14,667 nt of DNA from assembly GCA_002684175.1 (NCBI GenBank), contig NYUU01000083.1, positions 5,353 to 20,019 of the forward strand. The letters are read 5' to 3'. Position numbers and translations under genes: made by a program. Below the pieces are notes generated by a model. It saw only the letters and a list, made by a program, of their open reading frames with translations, searched no databases and was not told where the DNA came from. Below are positions 8,151 through 14,667 of this stretch, one piece after another. The stretch's first letter is position 1, and the number at the start of each line of letters is the position of its first letter. The DNA comes from Synechococcus sp. CPC35 (GTDB taxonomy: Bacteria > Cyanobacteriota > Cyanobacteriia > PCC-6307 > Cyanobiaceae).

Positions 8151-9437
8151 ATGCAGGTCGTCCCTCCTCCCACGGTTGAACGCTGTAGCCAGATGCTGCA
8201 GGCCTGGAGGCAAATGCTGCAACTCAGTTCCCGCGAGCAGGGATTGCTCGGAGGTGAGCTGAGGCTTCTTGATCGTCAGCTGCAACGGCTTCAGCAGAAA
8301 GAACTGAGGATCGCCGTATTCGGGCGTGTGGGAGTGGGCAAGTCCAGCCTGATCAATGCCCTGATCAATCGTCCCCTTCTCTGCACCGATGTCGCTCACG
8401 GCTGCACGCGGATTCAGGAGGCCGTTCCATGGCCCATCACCAGCTCAGAACTGAACCGGGTCGACCTTGTTGATACCCCCGGCATTGATGAAATTGGTGC
8501 CGCGGGGAGAGCTCGACTCGCCGCACGCGTTGCGATGGGTTCAGATCTGGTGCTGCTTGTGGTGGACAGCGACCTCACCAGCACGGATCTCGAAGCCCTC
8601 GAAACACTCCTCGAGTGCGGCAAACCACTGCAACTGGTCCTGAACAGAAGTGACCGCTGGCCGGAGCAGGAACAGTCGGCACTGCTTCACAGCATTCGCG
8701 GCCGATTGCCAAGGGATGTTCCTGTCACCGCCGCGGCCGCCGCCCCCAGACGGCCGGTGCTCCAGCCGGATGGAAGCGTACGCAGTGAGCTGGCTCCACC
8801 ACGCGTCAATGAACTGAAAACGCGGCTGATCGAACAGCTCGATCTTGAAGGCAGTTTGTTGCTGGGTCTGCAGACGCTTCGGCAGGCGGATCGTTTCCAG
8901 CGCTCCTGCCAGAGACTGCGCTTGCAGCAGCACCGACGCAGCGCTCAGGGCTTGATTGGGCGCTACGCCGCTGCCAAGGCCACCGCCGTTGCCATGAACC
9001 CGTTCCTGGCCCTGGATCTTGCCGGAGGCCTGGCCTGCGACACAGCTCTCGTGCTGCAACTCAGCCAGCTCTACAACCTGCCGATGAACCCAGGGGCCGC
9101 TCGCCTGCTGCTGTTGCGACTCTCCAGCCAGAACGCCCTCCTTGGCGGCGTGCAACTGGGGCTGAGCGCCATCAAGCAGTTGCTGCTGCTGCTCGTTCCG
9201 GTGAGCGGCGGCACGAGTCTGGCTCCCGCAGCACCGGTGGCTTTCGCCCAGGCAGCCCTTGCTGTGCATGCCAGCCGGCGCACCGGGGCGCTGGTGGCTC
9301 AGCAACTGCTGCGTCGACGCGGCGGTCAACCCGGAGCACTTCTGCAGCGGCTGGCCGCATGCGATCCGATGGTCCGCCACTGGTTGCAACGCTGGCCGAT
9401 GCGGCGGGAACAGGGCCTGCAACTCCTGCTTCCCTGA
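8151..9437 (+). CDS. Era/Obg-type GTPase with C-terminal DUF697-like domain
   Basis: A 428-residue protein with an N-terminal coiled region rich in Gln and Leu (about 10-50) and a TRAFAC-class G domain: G1 GRVGVGKSS (58-66), a candidate G2 Thr (T86, HGCTRIQE), G3 DTPG (108-111) and G4 NRSD (165-168, Arg replacing the common Lys). The C-terminal half has MNPFLALDLAGGLACDTALVL and LSQLYNLP followed by Leu-rich hydrophobic stretches, as in DUF697 (YcjF-like) domains, suggesting peripheral or integral membrane association. The cellular role is not known. ATG 8151 has AGGG at 8144-8147, three bases away; TTG 8133 would add six residues. nadD follows after one base, so it is likely the first gene of a GTPase-nadD-nadE-ald unit. 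Confidence 0.85.
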   Translation: MQVVPPPTVERCSQMLQAWRQMLQLSSREQGLLGGELRLLDRQLQRLQQKELRIAVFGRVGVGKSSLINALINRPLLCTDVAHGCTRIQEAVPWPITSSELNRVDLVDTPGIDEIGAAGRARLAARVAMGSDLVLLVVDSDLTSTDLEALETLLECGKPLQLVLNRSDRWPEQEQSALLHSIRGRLPRDVPVTAAAAAPRRPVLQPDGSVRSELAPPRVNELKTRLIEQLDLEGSLLLGLQTLRQADRFQRSCQRLRLQQHRRSAQGLIGRYAAAKATAVAMNPFLALDLAGGLACDTALVLQLSQLYNLPMNPGAARLLLLRLSSQNALLGGVQLGLSAIKQLLLLLVPVSGGTSLAPAAPVAFAQAALAVHASRRTGALVAQQLLRRRGGQPGALLQRLAACDPMVRHWLQRWPMRREQGLQLLLP

Positions 9438-9438
9438 T

Positions 9439-10020
9439 ATGGGAAGCGAAAAGATTGCGCTTTTCGGGACCAGTGCAGACCCACCGACCCGGGGTCACCA
9501 GTTGCTGCTGGAAGGCCTTCTGAGCCGTTATTCCCAGGTCGCCACCTGGGCTAGTGACAATCCGATGAAGCAGCACGGTGCAGCCTTGCCGCTGCGGGCT
9601 TCCCTGCTGGGCGCTCTGGTGAATCAGATCCAGGATCAACGTCTTCAGCTGGTCCAGGACCTGAGCAGTCCCTACACCATGAACACACTGAAACAGGCTG
9701 CGCAGCGTTGGCCAAAGCAGGAGCTGGTGTTTGTTGTGGGCAGTGACCTGGCCGAACAGATCCCACGCTGGCGAGAGAGTACGAGCTGGCTTCCCCACTG
9801 TGATCTGGCCATCGCACCCCGCCAGGGCTGGCCTCTTGGCAGTGAAACACTCGCGACCCTCGAGCGCCTGGGCAGCCGGCTAGAGGTGCTCGATCTGGTC
9901 ATCCCGGCGACGGCCAGCTCGTTGCAACGCCGGGCTCCCGAACAGGCACAGATCCCCGCATCGGTCTGGCCGCTGCTGGTCGAGCACAATCTTTACGGAC
10001 TGTCCGGGAGCCTCTGCTGA
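9439..10020 (+). CDS. nadD: Nicotinate-nucleotide adenylyltransferase
   Basis: This enzyme adenylates nicotinate mononucleotide with ATP to give deamido-NAD, the penultimate step of NAD synthesis. Within 193 residues it shows FGTSADPPTRGHQ (9-21), the adenylyltransferase (H/T)xGH motif here as TRGH, then WASDNPMK, the VVGSDLAEQIPRW segment, and IPATASSLQR (156-164), the counterpart of the ISSTxIR motif. The usual GGTFDPIH is altered, so it belongs to a divergent cyanobacterial group. I chose ATG 9439, one base after the GTPase stop; an upstream frame extension overlaps the GTPase and is not conserved in character. Its stop overlaps the nadE start (TGATG), placing two consecutive pathway enzymes under coupled translation. 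Confidence 0.88.
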   Translation: MGSEKIALFGTSADPPTRGHQLLLEGLLSRYSQVATWASDNPMKQHGAALPLRASLLGALVNQIQDQRLQLVQDLSSPYTMNTLKQAAQRWPKQELVFVVGSDLAEQIPRWRESTSWLPHCDLAIAPRQGWPLGSETLATLERLGSRLEVLDLVIPATASSLQRRAPEQAQIPASVWPLLVEHNLYGLSGSLC

Positions 10021-11693
10021 TGCACGTCGCTCTGGCTCAGCTGAACCCCCTGGTGGGCGACCTGCAGGGCAATGCCGATCGCATCCTTGCAGCCGTTCGC
10101 GAGGCGGAAGCCCAGGCAGCCGACCTGGTGCTCACCCCCGAGCTCTCCCTCTGGGGGTATCCCCCCCGGGACCTGCTGCTGCAACCGGCACGGATCGCAG
10201 AGCAGCAGCGGATTCTTCAACAGCTGGTGAACCAGCTGACCAGCAGCATCACGCTGCTGGTAGGGGTAGCTCTTGCCACGGATGACAACCGCGCCCCAGC
10301 GCTGCAGAACGGAATCGTTCTGGTGAACCGACTGGGATGGCGACCGGTCGCATGCAAACAGCTGCTGCCCAGTTACGACGTTTTCGATGAACGGCGGTAC
10401 TTCCGTCCCGGTGACGGTCCCTGTGTTCTGAAGCTTCCCGGAGGCCAGCGGCTTGGACTGACCATCTGCGAGGACCTCTGGGTGGAGGACGCTCTGCAGC
10501 AACAGCGGGTGGCTGGGCCCGACCCGATTGCCCAGCTGATTCCAGAGCGACCCGAGCTGGTGATCAACCTGGCGGCCTCCCCCTTCGATGCCGATAAACC
10601 GGCGCTGCGGCAGCAACTGGCCAGCCAGGCCGCCTCGCGCCTGAACTGCCCGCTGATCTATCTCAACCAGATCGGGGGAAATGACGAACTGGTGTTCGAC
10701 GGTGGCAGTTTCGTCGTTGCACCGGACGGTGCTGTTCAGCTGCAGATGGACCACTGCCGCGAACAGATCTTGATCTGGGACAGCTCAGCAGCGAAAACGC
10801 AGGCCATGGATACCCCTGACTGCCTGGAGCGACTGTTCCGGGTCCTGGTGCTCGGGGTTCGCGATTACGCCCGCAAATGCGGATTCAGAACAGCGCTGCT
10901 TGGCCTCAGTGGTGGAATCGACTCTGCTCTGGTGGCTGTGGTGGCTGCGGCGGCCCTTGGTGCTGAGCAGGTTTCGACACTGCTGATGCCATCGCCGTGG
11001 AGCTCAGCCGGCTCGATCGACGATGCGATGGCCCTCGCCGATCGGTTGGGACTGGCGACGAACACCATGCCGATCGCCGAGCTGATGCAGAGCTACACCG
11101 ATGCGCTGAAACCAGCCCTGGGGGGCGAGCCCAATGGCGTGACCGCCGAAAATCTGCAGTCCAGGATCCGCGGCTCACTGTTGATGGCCATGGCCAATCA
11201 ACAGGGTCAGCTGCTGCTGACCACCGGCAACAAATCAGAACTCGCTGTTGGGTATTGCACCCTCTATGGAGACATGAACGGAGGCCTGGCCGTGATCGGT
11301 GACCTCTACAAAACCAGTGTCTTTTCTCTCTGCGCCTGGCTGGACAGCGATGCAGCTCTCCCCTGTCGCCTCGATCTGGGTCTGCCGGAACGGGGAGAGC
11401 TGGTGGGGGAGACGATCCGACGGAAACCGCCCAGCGCCGAGCTGCGCCCGGACCAGAAGGACAGTGACTCCCTGCCGGACTATGCGGTTCTCGACGCCCT
11501 GCTCAAGGCTCTGGTTCAGGACAGGACCCCGCCGGAGGATCTGATCCATGACGGCCATGATCCAGCCCTCGTGAAACGGGTGGAGGGACTGCTCAAGCGG
11601 GCGGAATTCAAACGACGCCAGGCTGCACCGGTGCTCAAGGTGACGCCACAGGCCTTCGGCAGTGGCTGGCGGCTGCCGATTGCCGCATTCTGA
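10020..11693 (+). CDS. nadE: Glutamine-dependent NAD+ synthetase
   Basis: A 557-residue two-domain enzyme that converts deamido-NAD to NAD using ATP and ammonia taken from glutamine. Residues 1 to ~260 are a nitrilase-type glutaminase with the Glu-Lys-Cys triad visible: E41 (LTPELSLWGYPPRDLL), K113 (ACKQLLPSYDVFDE) and C150 (LTICEDLW). Residues ~265-557 are the synthetase, with the PP-loop SGGIDS at 297-302, and further typical segments NLQSRIRG and TTGNKSELAVGYCTLYGDM. The length fits the glutamine-dependent form. The start codon overlaps the nadD stop by one base, and alanine dehydrogenase follows after 19 nt. All key residues are present. Confidence 0.96.
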   Translation: MHVALAQLNPLVGDLQGNADRILAAVREAEAQAADLVLTPELSLWGYPPRDLLLQPARIAEQQRILQQLVNQLTSSITLLVGVALATDDNRAPALQNGIVLVNRLGWRPVACKQLLPSYDVFDERRYFRPGDGPCVLKLPGGQRLGLTICEDLWVEDALQQQRVAGPDPIAQLIPERPELVINLAASPFDADKPALRQQLASQAASRLNCPLIYLNQIGGNDELVFDGGSFVVAPDGAVQLQMDHCREQILIWDSSAAKTQAMDTPDCLERLFRVLVLGVRDYARKCGFRTALLGLSGGIDSALVAVVAAAALGAEQVSTLLMPSPWSSAGSIDDAMALADRLGLATNTMPIAELMQSYTDALKPALGGEPNGVTAENLQSRIRGSLLMAMANQQGQLLLTTGNKSELAVGYCTLYGDMNGGLAVIGDLYKTSVFSLCAWLDSDAALPCRLDLGLPERGELVGETIRRKPPSAELRPDQKDSDSLPDYAVLDALLKALVQDRTPPEDLIHDGHDPALVKRVEGLLKRAEFKRRQAAPVLKVTPQAFGSGWRLPIAAF

Positions 11694-11712
11694 ATTTCAA
11701 GTGTGAATCTCA

Positions 11713-12903
11713 ATGGCGGCCGCGTCACAGCGGAGCCAGATTGAAAAGACCCTGCAAGCCACCATGGCAGCCACCGTCCTGACGGCCCCAATGGCCAGCA
11801 TTGGCGTGCCGAAGGAGATCAAGGTCGATGAGCAGCGGGTGGCGCTGACACCCGATGCGGTGCGGGAACTGGTCAGTCAGGGACTGGAGGTGCGGATTGA
11901 AACCGGTGCCGGATCCGGTGCCGGGATTGGTGATGAAGCCTTCGCCGCTGCTGGCGCCGAGCTGGTAAGCCGGGACGAAGCCTGGAAGGCCCATCTGGTG
12001 GTGAAGGTGAAGGAGCCTCAGCAGGAGGAGTTCCAGTACCTCCGCAATGACATGGTGCTGTTCACCTATCTGCACCTCGCGGCTTACCCCGAAGTCGGAG
12101 CAGCACTGCTGAGGGCCGGTACCGCAGCCATTGCCTACGAAACGGTGCAGCTCGAAAACGGCAGCCTGCCGCTGCTGGCACCGATGAGCGAGATCGCTGG
12201 TCGAATCGCGGCCCAGGTGGGTGCCCACCTGCTGGAGAAACCCCATGGAGGCCGGGGTGTGCTGATGGGAGGCTGCACCGGCGTTCAGCCGGCCCGGGTG
12301 GTGGTGCTGGGCGCTGGAACAGTGGGATGGAATGCTGCCCGGATCGCGGCAGCAATGGATGCCGAAGTGCTGCTGCTGGATCGCTCCCCCCAGCGACTGC
12401 GCAGCCTGGAGGCTGATCGTCGTGGCCGGCTGATGAGCGTAGGGAGCAGCCGCGGCCTGCTCGAGAGATTGGTGCCAACCGCAGACCTGGTGATCGGAGC
12501 TGTCCTCACCCCCGGCGGACGGGCTCCGACCCTTGTAGACGAGGGAATGGTGCAGGCGATGCGACCAGGATCGGTGGTGGTGGATGTGGCCATCGACCAG
12601 GGGGGCTGCATTGCCACCAGCCAGGAAACCACGCACCGCGACCCGACGGTGAATATTCACGGAGTGCAGCATTACGCCGTGGGCAACATGCCCGGCGCCG
12701 TGCCGTTCACCTCCACCGAAGCCCTGGTGAGCGTGACACTCCCCTACATCCTCGGCATCGCCGGGCGAGGGCTGGAAGAGGCGGTGACCGAACGGCCGGA
12801 ACTGCTCTCTGGGCTGAACACCGTGCAGGGATCGGTCTGCCACCCCGGCGTGGCCAAAGCGCTGGGCGTGCCGCCGCGGCATCCAATGGCCTGCCTGCGT
12901 TAG
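11713..12903 (+). CDS. ald: Alanine dehydrogenase
   Basis: This NAD-dependent enzyme interconverts L-alanine with pyruvate and ammonia. By comparison with the known family, R42 (DEQRVALTP), K100 (VVKVKEP) and H121 (FTYLHLAA) are the substrate and catalytic residues; the NAD-binding Rossmann fold has VVVLGAGTVG (196-204) and D222 at the end of the next strand. The C-terminal part shows NMPGAVPFTSTEAL. Family members normally begin at the equivalent of MASIGVPKEIK, so the frame from 11713 carries 26 extra residues. ATG codons at 11764 and 11791 are alternatives, and none has a clear ribosome-binding site. It is the last gene of the GTPase-nadD-nadE-ald unit and converges on the YchJ-like gene with a 3-nt gap, leaving no room for a terminator between them. 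Confidence 0.95.
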   Translation: MAAASQRSQIEKTLQATMAATVLTAPMASIGVPKEIKVDEQRVALTPDAVRELVSQGLEVRIETGAGSGAGIGDEAFAAAGAELVSRDEAWKAHLVVKVKEPQQEEFQYLRNDMVLFTYLHLAAYPEVGAALLRAGTAAIAYETVQLENGSLPLLAPMSEIAGRIAAQVGAHLLEKPHGGRGVLMGGCTGVQPARVVVLGAGTVGWNAARIAAAMDAEVLLLDRSPQRLRSLEADRRGRLMSVGSSRGLLERLVPTADLVIGAVLTPGGRAPTLVDEGMVQAMRPGSVVVDVAIDQGGCIATSQETTHRDPTVNIHGVQHYAVGNMPGAVPFTSTEALVSVTLPYILGIAGRGLEEAVTERPELLSGLNTVQGSVCHPGVAKALGVPPRHPMACLR

Positions 12904-12906
12904 CCC

Positions 12907-13326
12907 TTACTCCAGGGAACGGACGTAGAGCCAGGGACCTGTCAGGCAATCCCCCTTTCGAGCAAACAGAGAGGTCTCCTTCAGCACCCCACCGCGATAG
13001 CGGGCCTCAAACTGCACCGTTCCCTCCAGATCACGCGGACCGCCGCCACTGACCGCAAGCACGGTCAAGCCAAGCCAACGGGTCTGGCGACAGGCCTGAC
13101 CCAGGGCCAGTCTCCGTTCCGATTCCGAGAGGCCCGGCTGCGGGTGGGTGGCGATCAAATAATCCACCTCCCTACGCGCAAAGGCTGAATAGCGGGAACG
13201 CATCAACTGCTCAGCGGTGTCCGCCCGCCGCTGACCCCTGTGCAGCGGCCCACAGCACAGGCCGTAACTGCGCCCACCACAAGGACAGGAGCTCTGATCC
13301 CTCGCCGAACCGAAACCGCCTGGCAT
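12907..13326 (-). CDS. YchJ-like (UPF0225) Cys-rich protein
   Basis: A 139-residue protein with an N-terminal metal-binding cysteine cluster CPCG-x6-CC (C14, C16, C24, C25) followed by the family signature TAEQLMRSRYSAFARREVDYLIATHPQ (about 37-63) and an NTF2-like fold with LEGTVQFEARYR and ETSLFAR. E. coli YchJ relatives carry a second SEC-C cluster at the C-terminus; it is absent here. The function is not known; zinc binding is inferred from the cysteines. A longer frame reaches 13527, but I use ATG 13326 because it sits just before the conserved cluster and its A is the last base of the DUF3326 stop codon (TGATG). Last gene of the minus-strand operon. Confidence 0.85.
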   Translation of the reverse strand: MPGGFGSARDQSSCPCGGRSYGLCCGPLHRGQRRADTAEQLMRSRYSAFARREVDYLIATHPQPGLSESERRLALGQACRQTRWLGLTVLAVSGGGPRDLEGTVQFEARYRGGVLKETSLFARKGDCLTGPWLYVRSLE

Positions 13327-14381
13327 CAAGACAACTGCTCCAAAGCCGGCAGGGGGCGGCTGAGAGAAGCGGGGCTCAACCCTTCCCGCAACGCCAGCAC
13401 CAGACCTGCTGCCTCGGCATAACTGTTCGCCTTCAGCAACGGCGTCTCCAGCCCAAGAGCTTCGGCCGTGACGGACAGCACCGAGGGGTTCTCCACCGCG
13501 ATCAGCGGGACATTCCGTTCCAAGCAAGCCAGCACCGCTTCTCCCCCCAAGGCCCCATCGGGCACAACAACTGCCCCCAACTGATCGACGCTGAGATCTC
13601 CGGCCATATTTGGCCCAGCCGCCACCAGATCCGGCGCCCGGCTCAGACCCACCAGCACGCAGGCCAGAAACGTATATCCCAACTCTTCACCCGCCGCCCT
13701 GGGATCGAGCTGGGGATCCAGGGGCAACGGGGCTAAAGCCGGGGCGTGGGCACAGGGAATCTGCAGATGGCGCACCAGCAGATGACTGATCACCGCTTCG
13801 GCACCGGCCAGGGCATCCACGCCACTGCCCTGGCGATAGGCCGCCAGCTCTTCACTTTCAGGGTCCTCAGGGAAGCGCGCCACCACAGCGATCGCCGTCG
13901 CCCCCGCCGCCTTCAACCGCTCACCAGCCCGGAGCAAGGCATCCGGCTGGCCCAGTCGCCCCCAGCTGGCGCCACTGGCACCGCGCTCAAGACTCACCTG
14001 CAGCGGCTGATCCGTTGTCGCAACAGGACCGATCTCGAGCCCGAGGCTGGCTCTGCAGCCATCGGCCGCCTGGATCTGGCGCTGGGCAAGCTCCGCTTCG
14101 ATACCGGCATCCAGCAGAAGCCCAATCCGCTGCCGCCGCACCGGCCTCAGACACCAGTCGCCGGCGGCAAAGCGGTCCAGACCGAAGCCCTCCACGTAAT
14201 GAATGCGGGGGTCGCTCCAGTAGAGCGCCGCTCCGTTCATCACGTTGGGATGCGTGATCAGGCAGCCGCTGGCTGCCGCCAGCAGGCGTGCAGATGGCAG
14301 GGCATCTCCTGCATAACCACCGATATCGCAACCGATTCCGGTGGGAATGAGCATCAGTGTGGGTAGAGGGGCCGGCGTCAT
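13326..14381 (-). CDS. DUF3326 domain protein
   Basis: A 351-residue protein matching the DUF3326 family over its full length: LIPTGIGCDIGGYAGDA near the N-terminus, LITHPNVMNGAALYWSD, a central GATAIAVVARFPED and HAPALAPL stretch, and the C-terminal VAAGPNMAGDLSVDQLGAVV and NPSVLSVTAEALGL segments. The biochemical role is unknown. The Gly-rich N-terminus and the alternating Ala/Leu/Val strands suggest an alpha/beta nucleotide- or cofactor-binding fold, but I cannot place catalytic residues. Start ATG 14381 overlaps the stop of the 62-aa gene as ATGA, and its stop overlaps the YchJ-like start, so all four genes of this operon are translationally coupled. Confidence 0.85.
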   Translation of the reverse strand: MTPAPLPTLMLIPTGIGCDIGGYAGDALPSARLLAAASGCLITHPNVMNGAALYWSDPRIHYVEGFGLDRFAAGDWCLRPVRRQRIGLLLDAGIEAELAQRQIQAADGCRASLGLEIGPVATTDQPLQVSLERGASGASWGRLGQPDALLRAGERLKAAGATAIAVVARFPEDPESEELAAYRQGSGVDALAGAEAVISHLLVRHLQIPCAHAPALAPLPLDPQLDPRAAGEELGYTFLACVLVGLSRAPDLVAAGPNMAGDLSVDQLGAVVVPDGALGGEAVLACLERNVPLIAVENPSVLSVTAEALGLETPLLKANSYAEAAGLVLALREGLSPASLSRPLPALEQLS

Positions 14382-14566
14382 GGGCTGAGCAGCACCGCCT
14401 CGAACTGCAGCCGGCGCTCTCCGTCAGGCTGGGAGATCACGGCAGTGATTGCCCAGCGCAGCAGCTCGCCCTCAGCGGCCAGTTGCTGACGCAGCCAGCA
14501 GCGCAACTGAGACGGCGGAACGTCCGGCGGCCAGACGAGATCTCGCTGAAGACTCCGCAACCTCAC
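14378..14566 (-). CDS. Small conserved-context protein, 62 aa
   Basis: I do not recognise a domain. The protein is soluble and reads as a helix followed by strands: VWPPDVPPSQLRCWLRQQLAAEGELLRWAITAVISQ and RRLQFEAVLL. The start is GTG at 14566, overlapping the ferredoxin stop as GTGA, and its stop overlaps the DUF3326 start as ATGA. These two 4-nt overlaps on either side are the main evidence that it is a real gene, despite its size. Its position between a ferredoxin and DUF3326 suggests a role with one of them, which is an inference. Confidence 0.7.
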   Translation of the reverse strand: MRLRSLQRDLVWPPDVPPSQLRCWLRQQLAAEGELLRWAITAVISQPDGERRLQFEAVLLSP

Positions 14567-14667
14567 CTCTGGTACTGACCAAACTGGGCTTCATAAAGCG
14601 CGTACTCCTGGCCTGCACGGAGGCTGAGGTCGGCGCGAGGGAAAGCAACACACAGCAGGCTGAAGCC
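14563..14667 (-). CDS. 2Fe-2S ferredoxin, C-terminal part
   Basis: The last 34 residues of a gene whose start lies beyond the right edge. GFSLLCVAFPRADLSL contains the fourth cluster-binding cysteine (C6 of this fragment) and the conserved aromatic-Pro that follow the CxxxxCxxC loop in plant-type ferredoxins, and EYALYEAQFGQY matches the C-terminal helix and end. Such proteins carry electrons, for example from photosystem I. It is probably one of the additional ferredoxins rather than the main photosynthetic one, judging from the operon, but the fragment cannot decide that. It is the first visible gene of the four-gene minus-strand operon. Confidence 0.85.
   Translation of the reverse strand, partial: GFSLLCVAFPRADLSLRAGQEYALYEAQFGQYQR

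Overview
The window looks like chromosome from a marine picocyanobacterium, most likely a Synechococcus/Cyanobium-type organism. The evidence is an ATP synthase beta-epsilon pair standing as a two-gene unit, a Ycf65/PSRP-3 ribosomal protein (found in cyanobacteria and plastids), a TIGR01548-type HAD hydrolase, a DUF3326 protein and a plant-type ferredoxin. The conserved genes are GC-rich and packed tightly, often with overlapping stops and starts. Species-level assignment is an inference from gene content only.

Left arm (1-4841), conserved core. The end of atpD is followed by atpC and a strong Rho-independent terminator. PSRP-3 lies on the minus strand with its own terminator facing the atp terminator. 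A HAD hydrolase runs divergently from PSRP-3 and converges on an aminopeptidase P gene, the two stop codons sharing a CTAG tetranucleotide. Divergent from the aminopeptidase is a CNNM/DUF21 plus CBS membrane protein.

Middle (about 4842-8130), an AT-rich accessory islet of roughly 3.2 kb. It has no recognisable conserved gene. It holds short, mostly unrecognised ORFs on both strands: a 61-aa acidic protein preceded by a 19-codon leader ORF with a good Shine-Dalgarno, a 55-aa probable single-pass membrane protein, 90-, 79-, 114- and 74-aa hypothetical proteins, and a 53-aa protein. A perfect inverted repeat covers the start codon of the 74-aa gene. The composition change is abrupt on both sides. 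I see no transposase, integrase, tRNA or CRISPR array. Several stretches are open in more than one frame, so individual calls here are tentative.

Right arm (8151-14667), conserved core again. A DUF697-type GTPase, nadD, nadE and alanine dehydrogenase form a likely plus-strand operon (gaps of 1, -1 and 19 nt). NadD and NadE catalyse the last two steps of NAD synthesis, and alanine dehydrogenase uses NAD. Converging on it from the right edge is a minus-strand operon with overlaps of 4, 4 and 1 nt: a 2Fe-2S ferredoxin (C-terminus only), a 62-aa protein, a DUF3326 protein and a YchJ-like Cys-rich protein.

I did not find a convincing new defence or mobile system. The least explained part is the small-protein islet in the middle.
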